Positions 1 through 11,649 of a stretch of DNA of 64,000 bases are shown here, one piece after another. Position numbers and translations under genes: made by a program. Under the pieces are notes generated by a model. That model did not search any database and was not told where the DNA came from. It worked only from the letters and a program-made list of their open reading frames with translations. The number at the start of each line of letters is the position of its first letter. The first letter of the stretch is position 1. This DNA comes from Melastoma dodecandrum. Its lineage: Eukaryota > Streptophyta > Magnoliopsida > Myrtales > Melastomataceae. Where the stretch lies: NCBI GenBank assembly GCA_029817715.1, contig JARUPY010000465.1, positions 2,232,001 through 2,296,000 of the forward strand. Direction: 5' to 3'.

Positions 1-113
1 ACTTGTCAAAACAGTCTGGTCAAAGAATGTCGTGCTCTTTAATCTTCCATTCCCATGTGTCGGGAGGCTTTTTCTCTGCACTTTTCCCATCCATTTTCCC
101 CCAAAACAGCAAA

Positions 114-1670
114 ATGGCCCCTCCCCAAACCACCCTCCCCACCGTCCCGACCTCGACCTCGACCTCCTCCCTCCTTCCCTCCTTCCTCTACTCCGAAACA
201 ACCTCCGAGTCCATGTCGCTCCTCGGGAAGACTTCGTCGTTCACGAGTTCCCATTCCGCTTCCGAGTTTGTCATCCCTTCTCCTAGCGAGAGGAAGGATG
301 CAAAGAAGATCGCTATGTACTCCCCTGAGTTCTATGCTGCCTGCACCGTCGGAGGCTCCCTCTGCTGCGGTCTCACTCACATGGCCCTCACGCCTGTTGA
401 CCTCGTCAAGTGTAATATGCAGGTGCTGTTCGCGTTTCCCTTGGATTTTTCGTCTCGTTCGACTGACATGTCATGTGATTGATGTATACGTTCCGATAAT
501 CCCAGATTGATCCGGCCAAGTACAAGAGCATCTCCTCCGGATTCGGCACCCTAATGAGGGAGCAAGGCGTCCGAGGCCTGTTCAAGGGATGGGCTCCCAC
601 CTTCCTTGGTTACAGTGCCCAGGGAGCTTGCAAATACGGCTTCTATGAGTTCTTCAAGAAGTATTACTCCGACATCGCTGGACCCGAGTACGCCACCAAG
701 TACAAGACCTTGATCTACCTTGCCGGCTCTGCATCTTCGGAGACGATCGCCGGCGTCGCCTTGTGCCCCTTCGAGGCTGTGAAGGTTAGGTTGCAGACAC
801 AACCTGGATTCGCTCGGGGTTTGTCCGATGGGCTTCCCAAGATCGTGAGATCCGAAGGGGCTCTTGGGTAATGTTACGAAGAACCTTCCGCATTTCGAAT
901 GCTTTCTGGAGCATTTCATTTGAAGTGTCGTCGGATTTAATGGATGCAGGTTGTACAAGGGTCTTCTTCCTCTCTGGGGACGTCAGATACCATGTAAGTT
1001 TGGGCCCGCGCGTCAAGTACCTTTCTCACACCGTCGATGATCCGAACTTGTTAAATACTTCTGGTCAGTGTTATGCTTTCAGCCCTGAATTTGTTCGAAT
1101 CCCGTTTCATGCAGACACAATGATGAAGTTTGCGACCTTTGAGACGACAGTCGAGATGATCTACAAACACGGCATCCCCACGCCGAAAGATCAGTGCAGC
1201 ATGCCCTTGCAGCTTGGTGTTAGTTTCGCTGGTGGTTACATAGCAGGCGTTTCCTGTGCCGTCATATCTCATCCCGCCGACAATCTCGTTTCCTTCCTCA
1301 ACAGTGCTAAGGGGGCAACAGTTGGCGATGTAAGTATCTCATACGGTCAGCAGTCTTTGCTCGTCACTTCATATGCTCAAATTGGTTCGATTTCGCTCCT
1401 CAGGCTTTGCAGAAGTTTGGTATGTGGGGACTCTTCACCAGGGGACTTCCACTTCGCATTCTCATGATCGGCACTCTGACCGGCGCTCAATGGACTATCT
1501 ACGACTCATTCAAAGCCTTCGTCGGCCTGTAAGTTCTCTTATTCTTTGGTGTTTATCCTCAAATTTAGTGTCTGGGTCTCGTCACTGATCCTCCGCCTAC
1601 CCAACTGCTCTTCAGGCCGACGACTGGCGGCGTTACGCCTGTGTCTACGACTGAACTCGCCATGGCCTAG
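114..1670 (+). CDS. MPT3: Mitochondrial phosphate carrier protein (MPT3/PHT3 type)
   Basis: Six exons read as 114-422, 506-867, 950-993, 1115-1329, 1404-1528 and 1616-1670, all with GT-AG introns, giving 369 residues; the plant family is about 375. The product is an inner-membrane SLC25 carrier that imports phosphate into the matrix for ATP synthesis. The three carrier signatures are visible: PVDLVKC at the end of exon 1, [11 protein letters not shown] in exon 2 and a diverged HPADNLVSF in exon 4. The N-terminus before [10 protein letters not shown] is serine/threonine rich and fits a cleavable presequence. The exon 3 peptide [20 protein letters not shown] joins exon 4 in frame across a split Tyr codon. 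The start at 114 is the first ATG in frame. It lies head-to-tail with the oppositely oriented V-ATPase gene, whose stop codon is about 330 bp away. No frame lesion was seen. The MPT3 versus MPT2 assignment is inferred. Confidence 0.93.
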
Positions 1671-2001
1671 CACCATTCCCCAGATTCCTTCTCTGTTCTC
1701 ATTTTACATATTCATAAAGTTTGACAATGATTTAGCTTTTAGGATGGGAATTCCCCGTCCTAACGAAACAATCCATAATTTTGTGGCTTGATTGATACAC
1801 AGTTGTACTGAAGAACCTTAGATACACCTATTGGTTCTATTCAAACATACCTCGTCCAAAGTCTGCTCGCAATCGAGAATCTCAGATTACAAAAGAAAAC
1901 CACGAAAGAAATTTTACCATCATCAATGTTATTATTATACATGATCTCACCACCAGATGCAGTCTCTACGATATCGCCGCCAGATAAATACTGAAATGAC
2001 C

Positions 2002-5000
2002 TCAAACAAGATTGATTGTAAAGGAGACGTATGGGTGGGTTTCGGTATCACCTCCTAGACCGGCCATCCCTCCCGAATCATCTTCAGATTTCCAGTAAAG
2101 ACTGCAGGGATTATAACAAACAGAAAACATCACCAACCCTCAAAAGCATCTCCTCACAAGTTTCCAAAGACCCCGGAGATCATGCGGTCAAATTCCTTGG
2201 GACTAAATGTTACAGGCATTTTCACAAGATTAGTACAAGCAAGTCAGAAAGTTTATTTGCAAACTCGAAACATTGGGAGCCAAGACACCAGTCAGCGAGG
2301 CTGCGAGCAAGGAAAATCATTACGTAGAAAGCAACAAAAAATCCCCTGAATGTGATTATACCAAGGTAGATACTTGCCTGTTTGCAGTATCACATAAACC
2401 TTCGAGAATTGATCGCACCTTCTTCTCTCCCTTTGTCGACGGAGACAAGACGCAAGCCTAGAATTGAGTTTCATGATTGACACTTCAAAATGACACGTAA
2501 TTATTTTGACTAAAACCACCTCCAATGTTTATTGCGCACTTACCAAGAAGGATGGCGGTAAACCATATCTCAAAATGCTCTCTGCAAAGACTCGCACAGC
2601 ACAAAAGTGCATCCAGGAACTAAATACCTATGAGAACAAAAGATAGAGGTTAATAAAAGAATTAAAAGAGCAAAATATTGAGTGATAATTCTAAACAATG
2701 CAACAAAGAGCAAGTAATTAAGCTTTTCGACAGAGGATTATTGACAAGGAATTTAGAAAGAACAAATCACTGATTTAGTTGCTTATTAATATGATAACTG
2801 ACAACTGCATCAAAGGTCACTGGTTTCTATAAAACTGAAAAACAAAATCACATTTTTCTCTCTGTTATATCTGCATTTCCTACTCTCGTTAGCTACTAAA
2901 ATTGCACTGACGAAACTTATGTAATATATATATATATAAGGTGAGTTCAAAAACCAAGATATATACCTCGCCATAACTGGTGTAACACCATTGCAAAAGA
3001 GAGCTTCTGAAGTTTGCTTGGTCCCGTATCAGTTTATCCAATTCCTGCTTTCGACTATCATGTGCTTCTGGGCTATGCTCAAAATCACGAATCTACAATC
3101 ATTCGGCAACAAAGCAGCACAAATCACAATTCGACCGTCGAATTGTGACATTCCAAAGATAAAATATTCCCTGAAAAATTTACATCTATCGCTTTCCACC
3201 CCCTCATACCAAAGAAGATAGCCATAACAATACTCACTTGGAAGCCCTTTTCACGGGCACTGGTCCTGAAATTATCAGCGACCCGTCGAAAGAGAGTTAC
3301 GGTATAAAGAGCATACTCGTTGTCCTCAAATAACTTCTTTGACGACCTAGGAACCTGAAACAAACGTAAAGCAAGAAAAGCATAGTTAATACATCAGCAA
3401 ATTTATTTTTTATTCCTCAAAAACGATTGATCAAACAAAGATCGTTTCAATTGGATAGAATCCAGGTTCCCAATAGAAAGATGAAGAGCAGTACTCACAA
3501 CATAATTTGTCAATGTTTCATAGCTAGACAACCAATCCTTCTGGGAATACTTCGGGACAATTGCAAGCAGAGTCATGAGATTTTCTGACATGACGATATC
3601 CGCAGGTTTTACCAAATTTGAAAGATCACGGACAGCTATGCTGAAAATGAAAAGAAGGCAATGGATTAAAATCTTAATAAGAACTGCATTCCCCAATATT
3701 GGGGATAATGGGGAATAGCATGCCTACCTTCCACTCTGCTTCCTGTTGATAGCATTGAGCTGGCTTCGAACATTATTATACTCGGCTACACGGATCTAGA
3801 AAATCATTTGAACCCAATGAATGGTAAGTACTAATGGAGAATTGATGGCCAGGTCCACTGAAATCTCTAGGAAAAATAGAAAATCTTATCCAGCAGAATA
3901 ACTAAAAACACTTTCGCAAATTACAGATGTTATAAACCAAGATAAACAGCCTTAATGAAAGCAAAACGAAAGGAAAGACAATACACAGCTCTATCAGACA
4001 TTGACCTCTTCGATAGAAAGACCTCCCAATCAGATTCAAGTCCCACTGACCCTTTTGCATGATTGGATTAAAGAAATTACATCAATAATGACCCTTTTGC
4101 ATGACTTGATCCAAGAAAATGCAGCAATAATAAAAATGATAGCAACAAATATGATAACAGAACTTCAAATATCTCTTGTTAGAGAGAAGGTATGTGAGAA
4201 ACTTGGCATATTTGATTATAAAAAGATCCAATAACAATGTTCAAATACACAAGAAACTTGACTATTTCTGAAGGTGCTACATGCTCGAACCTGCTACTTA
4301 GACCTTGGTTAGCAAATATGTTTTTTATGAACAAACAAATATCTAAAAATGATTTCCTAAAAAATCAGCTTAATGATGAAAGCAGCCAATACACACACAT
4401 CACACTAATCATCCCAATCAAACATGTCATCAATATTAACTCCAGTTACTTTTAAAAATATATCACTGTTTCATCTAGCATCTTTCTCCAATCAATATAG
4501 CCCTAGTCTCCTTGAATTCCCCCCTCTACCCCACCAAAAAATAAACACGGACAGAAGTGTGAACACAAGCGTCCAGGGTGCTTTTGAAAGCACAGCAAAC
4601 AACAAAAGCAAACCACGTTGAATATAATATCGTTATGTGACAAGTCCTGGAGCAAATTCCATGCTTGAAATCACAAAATTGTGAATATTACTCATCTCTT
4701 AACCACAGTGACTTTTACAAAGAATAACATATATCACTCTCGTCAGAAAGGAAAACCAACTCGGCCCAGCTGTTCATCAAAGCTAAAATGAAATGAGAGA
4801 TGAATGTCATATTTACCTTCAGATCATCCTCAATTTTGGCAACTTGACCCAGAATGGTGTCAAAAATTTCCCTCAATGGAGACATAGTTGGATACTTGGC
4901 TTCATCCCAAACGAACCTTCAACAAGAACAATTATAACTGAGCGCACCAGGGACACAAAAAAGTAAACACTTTCTTCTAAAATAACCCAGCAGGCAAAGC

Positions 5001-5834
5001 ACCTAATTCTCAACAACATCAGCCGGTGAGAAATGGGCGAAGCATCCGGGTGTAATCCCGAATGTGAATTTACCTGGTGAGATAAGAATCAACAGGAACC
5101 CCATCCACCGTAAGAGCAGTGCTCTCACCGCTGGATACCTTCTCCAATTCCTCAATCTGCCGCCGGATCTTATGAGAAACTCCTTCGACGAAGCTATTCG
5201 ACTGCAACATACCAAGGTCACAATCACATCACAGATAAGCACTAGTAAATAACCATCATCGAGATTGGGGAATTGCAATCTTCTCATTAAGTCCTTCTAT
5301 GCAATTAAACCATCGAAAGCCAAAGGCTGGCACCAACCCAGCGAACTCAGGCGCTCAATGCGCTTAACTGGACGGACACACATACACTACTCAATGAGCG
5401 TATAAACACTAGGCCCAAGTGATCTATCTGATTACGCGATTGGACAACAATCATATAAAAACAAATCTCCCATTAGAAAACAACAAAAAAGCTGGGCTGG
5501 GGGGGGACAGGAGTGGGGGGAAGGGGGTTGATCACCTTCAAGAGATCGTCGCTGAGGGCTAGGAGGGAGTCCAACGTCCCGACACGGAGATTGGGTATAT
5601 TGAACTGCGAGGAGGATGGAAAGGAAACAGCGGATCAAAACCCAAACCCGGAAAATCCGATAGATGGGAACAAACAACCAGGAAGGCCGAGGAGTGGGAG
5701 GAGGGGAATTTTACGCGGTAGAGAGGGGTGTCGAAGGAGTGCCTGGAGATTTGATCCTGGAGTCGGTTCCAGTGGGAGGAGGGGGAATTGGAGCCTTGTA
5801 CGGGCAGGGAAACCGCCCAATACCTGGTCGCCAT
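2002..5834 (-). CDS. VHA-C: V-type proton ATPase subunit C
   Basis: Eleven exons, in transcript order 5834-5715, 5604-5536, 5201-5074, 4916-4817, 3795-3728, 3640-3499, 3354-3238, 3092-2967, 2627-2544, 2457-2378 and 2101-2002, give 377 residues; the Arabidopsis DET3 protein is 375. The product links the V1 and V0 sectors of the vacuolar/TGN proton pump and controls reversible assembly. Conserved blocks include MATRYWAVSLPVQ at the start, QKDWLSSYETL, VPRSSKKLFEDNEYALYTV, SSLLQWCYTSYGE and the C-terminal HPYVSFTINLV. All junctions keep frame. One intron, after the exon ending at 2378, uses a GC donor (CAG then GCAAGT) instead of GT. The proximal upstream region contains purine-rich GGGGAA repeats (about 5915-5940). 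No lesion was seen, so the gene looks functional. Confidence 0.95.
2376..2377 (-). promoter_or_regulatory. Non-canonical GC splice donor in VHA-C intron 10
   Basis: On the minus strand the exon ends ...GCAAACAG and the intron starts GCAAGT. Joining to the exon that begins TCTTTACTGG restores the conserved Asn-Ser-Leu-Tyr-Trp-Lys stretch. GC-AG introns are a known minor class and usually keep a strong donor around the C, as seen here. Confidence 0.75.
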
Positions 5835-7600
5835 TACCCTCTTACAAAAATTCACTATCTTTCGTATATGGATCGGACAATGTGGAGGTGGGGAAGGAGA
5901 TCGATCCGACGGGGGAAAAGGAAGGGGAAGGGGAAGGGGAACTCCCTCGTCCTCTTTGATGGTTTCGTTTGTCCGGGGCCTCTGTCCGAAAAAAACTTAT
6001 AAAAAGATTGGGGGGATTTTCTTCCTTTCTTTTTTAATTTAATTTAATTCAAATATTCCATCGCTCTTGCTGCTTTATATATAAATAATAGCTAGATAAT
6101 TGTGGCGAGAGAAATTTTTTAATAATTAATCGGCAAGGATTCTGAATAAATTATTCATTCAGAAAAATAAAAGAATTCTTTTTTTTTTACATTAATAGAT
6201 ATTTATTTGTATATGAGTAGGAGGGATTGGAGAATGTGTATTAACTAAAATAAGATACTTACTCCCCTATCGTTTCTTGCATTTGGGAGGACGACCATAA
6301 ATAACTAAAATGATTAATCGGTAATAACTCTCATCCCTATTATTATTAACATTCGAGGCCCCCAAAATTGTATCATCTTTCGGGTCTATTAATTCGGTTT
6401 GGGTTTTGGCCCATGGGCCATCTCGGAGCGCCCTATGTGAGAGCCCACCTGTTATTAACTAAATGAAATAACAGTTAAAAGAAAGGGTAAAGCAAAGCAT
6501 TGCATAGGGAGTTCTAATAATTTAATTGAAATTATTTTTGTAATAAATTTTTTTGGTATAGTGGTAGAAAAAAAAATTCATTTGAAGCTTCTTTGTAACA
6601 GAGTCATACTGTTAAAATCAAATCCCCAAGAAAATAAATTTTTAAACGTAGCATTTTATACTCCCGGGTATCACATTTTTAGGATTATGTTTTTTTACAT
6701 ATTTTAAATTTTAACAACTTTATGAAAGTTTTAGGGTTAAATTATCCCCCAAAAGGTGTTATTATATATTCTAGTTTTTTTTTTAAAGATTTCAGTAATT
6801 ACAATAATCTGAATAGAGTATTTATAAAATTCGTGTATAAACGTAAGGCATACTAAAATGTTTGTTTGGGAATAAGACTTGTTTCCTCTCTTGTAAGGGG
6901 CTCTTTTCCCACTTCCCTGTTTGACCCTAACTAATTGTAACCCTAATTGCCTAACCCTAGTTATATCTCAATGCCAATCTCGTCCGTGTTTTCGAATGAA
7001 TGATGACATGTTTTAAAATCAGTGGTGGGATTTATGATAACTGTCAGGATATGGGTTTTTAGTTTCATGAACTTATCGGGAAGTCCTTAATGCAGTAGTT
7101 TAGATAAACCCATGACTACTGTTTTGTGTATATTGGTTTCGAATAATGTGGTACAGTTCGTTTTTATACATAAAGATTCCGATGCTAAACAAATGAATTC
7201 GATAAGAGACAAGTAAACGTAGAGCACACGGATTTGGGTTTTACCGGGTGGTTCAAAATACGAATCCGATTTGTTCATTTGTACACAAACACCAGCATTA
7301 AATAGCGTGGGAGTCCATCCAGTAATAACTTCAAAAAAAGATTAGAAGATTATTTATCAAATCGGTCTCCTATAGACAGAATTGGGAATAGTTAATTACT
7401 CGGAAGATGAATTGTAAATTTTCTCCGGCGGAGGAGGATTGCTGCCGGCAGCGGCAGCTCTCCACCACCTACATTTATTTATTTATTGGGTTTTAGGTCA
7501 TTGGCTTTTTTCTTTTAGTTTTGACAGTAAGTTGTCAATTAAGGAAACAGGTAGGTTGTGGAGTGCGCTTTGGTCAAGGGGGTTAATTCAGTACTCCCAT

Positions 7601-7819
7601 TGCATGCTCATTACGTGGCGTTTCGATTCAGAGATTTTTTCTAGTCCCCCCCAAAAAAAAAGTAATAATTATAAAACAAATAAATATAAATTGTTTTGGC
7701 CCCCCACATACATCGAACTGTAGTTTAATAAAACAAATAAATTCATGTAAAATTTAATCGACTCCCCCAATCGCCTTTTGGCATCATTTCCAACCCAAAC
7801 GGAAAGGACTTCACGTGAA
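7601..7819. promoter_or_regulatory. RY core, ABRE-like motif and G-box upstream of FUS3
   Basis: TGCATG lies at 7601-7606, ACGTGGC at 7613-7619 and CACGTG at 7812-7817. RY cores are bound by B3 factors of the ABI3/FUS3/LEC2 group, and ACGT cores by bZIP factors. The motifs are seen; their use is inferred. Confidence 0.4.
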
Positions 7820-8009
7820 AAACTAAACTAAAAACCCTCCCCTCAGACAACAACGTTTGAATGTGTAATGCCAACTTGAGTGTATCAAGTATATATTCAC
7901 TAGTTAGATCGAGAAATATTAATGGAAAATAATATAGCGTGTGGTGTATGTGTGAAATATGAATCGAGGGAATATCATACATATAGTTTATGATAAAAGT
8001 AATGAGGAC

Positions 8010-8025
8010 CATGCATCGTCATGCA
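8010..8025. promoter_or_regulatory. Paired RY motifs (CATGCA twice)
   Basis: Two CATGCA cores at 8010-8015 and 8020-8025 are 10 bp apart, about one helical turn, some 790 bp before the FUS3 start. RY elements are the DNA target of the B3 domain encoded just downstream, so auto- or cross-regulation by LAFL factors is plausible but inferred. Confidence 0.45.
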
Positions 8026-8171
8026 GGAGGCAAACTCCTTTTGAACAACGTCGAGTTCTCTTACAATGGCATTTCCCATGGAGGATGACGGTCTTCATCT
8101 TCCACGACCACCACCGTCGTCACATGGGGAGCGCATTATATTTGGCAGCTCAGAAACAATATTGGGAAAAA

Positions 8172-8196
8172 CCCCCCCCCCCCCCCCCCCCCCCCC
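8172..8196. repeat. Poly-C run of 25
   Basis: An uninterrupted cytosine homopolymer. Its length is uncertain in any assembly and it could form i-motif or G-quadruplex structure on the two strands. Confidence 0.8.
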
Positions 8197-8610
8197 ATTG
8201 ATTTCCGGGATGATCATATCGAATCCTCCTTTCTCCTCTCCTCAGAACTTTCTCAACACCTGTTCTTTGTCCACCACTCCCTCCTTCCCACCGAAAACCC
8301 TAAACACACACCCCTCCCTGCTCTCGTCTCCTCTTCTCGCAATGAATGCGGTGAATATATCATCCTTGCACACACACACCAATCAAACCACGCCTCACTT
8401 TAAACCCCTCATCTTATCTCCTTGTAATTACACCCCCTAAAAGAGGAAAAACAAAAACCAGAAACCCCATCTTCAAAACTCCCAGTTCCTTGCCCGTCAT
8501 TTCCCACCATTTGTTCACATTACTAATGCAGAAAAAGATAATGGCAAAGACCATAGAAAATGGCAGCACATTTGTGCATACACTTGTCATCCCCAACCCT
8601 TGAACCTCCT

Positions 8611-8624
8611 CCCCCCCCCCCCCC
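8611..8624. repeat. Poly-C run of 14
   Basis: A second cytosine homopolymer about 180 bp upstream of the FUS3 start codon, probably in the promoter or leader. Confidence 0.8.
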
Positions 8625-8806
8625 ATCTTTCTTTCATCTTCCCCAAAATGGAAAACATAATCCCAAAAAACTCTCCTCCCACCTTATGATTGTTTAACAC
8701 CCTCTTCTTCTTCCTCCTCCTTTACCATTTGCCCCCCCCATCACTGAAAACCAGCCAATACTCTCTCTCTCACACACAAACGCCCCAGCAAAAGTTGGGA
8801 AAAAAA

Positions 8807-10545
8807 ATGTACGAGAAAAATCGTGGCTGTGGGGGCTTCGGAGGAGGGGGACTAAGTGTGCAGAGTAGTAATGGCGGTTTCGAGAGCGGTAGGATCAATG
8901 ACGACGATGGCGGCAGACAGGCAGCCGCTGCCAGGGACCTTGTGTCAGCAACAAGCTTCGGGGTGCAGCGGAGGCGGAAGAGGATGGCGAGGTGCCGCCG
9001 GAGGAGGCTCTCCGTCAGCTTCGTAACCTTCGGCTCTACATCCTCATATACGTCTGCCACCACCACGTCATCCCTGGCCTCACGTCCCACGGCTGCCCCC
9101 GTCACCGTGAGTCCCTCCTTATATTCTCTTTATTGGTAGTATTTAGAAACCGTCTCTTAAAAATAATTTGGAAGAAGATATTCGTTTAATCAAGAGAAAA
9201 AAAAAAATTAAATGCTTCGGACAACAACCTCAGTGGGGGTGTTATTTCCAGTATCATCGTAAATGAAAGATTTTCTTGGCCAACTTTAAGCGAGAAAGAC
9301 GTCGTCTTCCCCAAGTTTCCATCCCCCCAACGCGAGAAAAAGATGTGCTAAGAATTAATTAACTGGGGAGGTGATTTAGGTGGGAAATATCAGCAGTAGT
9401 AGAAGAAGTGAAAGCTGTGTTGGAAACGAGCAAAGCAAAAAATAAGTAGTATTAAGTCATTGAAGTATAGAGTTTAGTTGAGGTAAGACTTTTAATTGAG
9501 CTCCAGATGCAATAAACACAGTCATTTGTTTAACAAAAATCGGGTTTCTCGAGTGTTGTTTCAGGCAATGGATAGGAGGAAGTTGAGGTTCCTTTTCGAG
9601 AAGGAGCTCAAGAACAGCGATGTGAGCCCCCTTAGGAGAATGGTCCTCCCCAAGGTATAAAATCCACTATATCGTCACTATATCTTAAGTGAGATGCTAG
9701 TGGCGATTGATCGTGTGTGCACGCGCGCGTGTTATGATGCGTTGTTTGCAGAAATCGGCCGAGGCGCATCTCCCTGCACTTGATTCCAAGGAAGGTATCA
9801 TCATCAGCATGGACGACATCGACGGCTTCCATGTTTGGAGCTTCAAGTATAGGTGTGACAAAGATCTCATTTATGGTTTACGATGTTTGAGTCGCTTTCT
9901 AGTTAACAACGAGGGCATGGCGTTTTTGAATCACCCTTTCTGCAGGTTCTGGCCAAACAACAATAGCCGAATGTACGTGCTTGAGAACACTGGTATGTTC
10001 ATTCCAAGACTTCGATCAGCAATTTTCCTATCTTAAGACGGATCCTTGTATTGTAAGTCTCAACTTCGGAAGGTTGTTATCCATTGTCGTGAACAATCTT
10101 GATCAGGGGATTTTGTAAACACGCACGGACTGCAACCAGGAGACTCTGTAGCCGTGTACCAGAACGACCATACTCACAACTTTGTAAGCTCATTTTTGTG
10201 CAACTGCCGCAGAAGGGATAAAGAGTCTAAGATGATAGTTTGGGTTTCCAGGTGATCCAGGCGAAGAAAGCCGGAGAAGAGGATGTGTACGATGAGATCA
10301 GCAACAATCCAGCCGGCGACTTCCAGAACGAAGAGTGCCCCGAGGTGAACAACATCATCGACTCCTTCGACATGATATACCCGGCAATGAACGATGACGA
10401 GGGGATGTCGTTTGTGTACGACACCACCTCTGCAAACTACTCCCCACTCGATTTCCTGGGTGGGTGCATGACGAACTACGCAAGGATTGCGCCACCAGAG
10501 ACCTTTGCATCAGTGGAGAACTTCTGCTCGGAAGACTTCTCTTAG
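8807..10545 (+). CDS. FUS3: B3-domain seed maturation regulator FUSCA3
   Basis: Six exons (8807-9106, 9565-9654, 9752-9852, 9946-9992, 10107-10183, 10252-10545) encode 302 residues; Arabidopsis FUS3 is 313. FUS3 is a nuclear transcription factor of the LAFL network. It binds RY motifs and promotes seed maturation and embryo identity. The N-terminal exon is Gly/Ser rich with a basic patch (QRRRKRMARCRRRR) that may be a nuclear localisation signal. The B3 domain begins at RRKLRFLFEKELKNSDVS and continues through RRMVLPKKSAEAHLP, DGFHVWSFKYRFWPNNNSRM and YVLENTGDFVNTHGLQPGD. The acidic C-terminal tail has SFVYDTT and SPLDFLGG, both typical of FUS3 rather than LEC2 or ABI3. An in-frame GTG frame reaches upstream to 8690, but 8807 is the first ATG with FUS3-like sequence. 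All exon joins keep frame. Confidence 0.93.
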
Positions 10546-10671
10546 GATTGTTTACAAGACAAGCTGTCTTTTTGAGGATGTATATCGTACGTAGCACTTA
10601 CCTATGTTGTCTTGTAATGAGACAGAAGAGATGGTGAAACACTGACTTAAAAACGTGTCTTTAGACTCTTC

Positions 10672-11617
10672 AGTTACTTCAGTTACCTATTTCGTCGCTC
10701 CACATCAACATCCTATTTAAGGGTAAGGTTGCATTCCTCTGTCCTAAATGCAAATGCCTCAGGATTGATTATCTTCCTGTTCAGGGTAAAAGTGAAATAC
10801 TGTGGAAACTTCTTCAACACTTAAATCATCCTGCCTCATGTTCAAAACCAAATAATCATACTTCGGTGCTGTAGCCAAATATTTCTGGGAACCGAGCACA
10901 TGCTTTCGTTGCTTCTTCATGTGTCAGTTCAATACTCATCAAGAACTTCACCTTGTCATAGATCTTCCCTAGCCAGGTATGTAGCAGAAAAGCATTCAAG
11001 GTGGTAATGGAGTTTAGCTTCCCCCACCCCGTAGGTTTTAAGCAATTCTTAACATCTGATAAGAGAAGGGATGGACACTTGTTAATCAAACCACAGGATT
11101 CTTCAGCAGAATCAGACACATCCACGACCGGGAAATCAAAGACGGGGGCAATATCAGCAGGAATGACACTGGAGGAAAAGAGCTGCGGGCACAATGACGC
11201 AACTCGCGAAAAGTTGCAATCTTTAAACCCCTTTGATTTTAGAAAGTTGACCGTGGCGAGCATTTGGTCCACTAGGTTCAAAGAAGGAAGCTTAGGGGGT
11301 TTCTTCTCATGAGTCAGCAAGCCGAGGGTCCTAAGATAGCGCATATTCTCGATGTGAGATGTTTGAAACTGAAGGTAGAGAGGTCGCCAGGAGTGGGAGC
11401 AGACATCCCGATGATCTGGCCTTTGAATGAGGATCCAGGGGAATGAAATTCTAAAGGGACACAGGTGGGTCACGACATCATTTGCAGAAAGACCGAGAGA
11501 TAAATAGACACAAGGATATATTGTAGTCAGAAGACTAATAAATATAGCCAGTTCCAGGATCCCAGGCATTAGATCAACTCCTGCGGAACATGAGACAATC
11601 CTGTTACAATTTCCCAA
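10672..11617 (-). pseudogene. Decayed mTERF gene (EMB3114-like)
   Basis: mTERF proteins are nuclear-encoded organelle nucleic-acid binding proteins built of about 30-residue helical repeats. The minus-strand frame contains ENMRYLRTLGLL, LPSLNLVDQMLATVNFLKSK, SLCPQLFSSS, AEESCGLINKCPSLLLSDVK and CARFPEIFGYS, matching the order in one plant mTERF subgroup. The open frame stops at 10856 directly after FGYSTEV. Family sequence resumes in another frame (KKFPQYFTFTLNRKI near 10790) and again in a further frame (LPLNRMLMWSD near 10700), so the C-terminal repeats are present but out of frame. Several residues are also missing after CLKPT. The first ~90 residues do not resemble an organelle transit peptide or an mTERF repeat. 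It is therefore read as a pseudogene; sequencing error could explain single shifts but not the whole pattern. Confidence 0.8.
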
Positions 11618-11649
11618 GCCCGATTATAACTGATGAAGAAAGAAAAAAG

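Larger units (their letters stand above)
5950..8806. other. AT-rich intergenic region, including the FUS3 upstream region
   Basis: No conserved coding block was found on either strand. Short open frames here lack family motifs. The right half holds seed-regulator motifs and two long cytosine runs, listed separately. Confidence 0.6.

Noticed and set aside
5513..5959. 148-residue plus-strand open frame
   Set aside because: It lies antisense to VHA-C exons 1-2 and their flank, with no motif.
8066..8440. 124-residue Pro-rich open frame through the poly-C run
   Set aside because: The frame depends on the homopolymer and simple Pro/Ser sequence; no family similarity.
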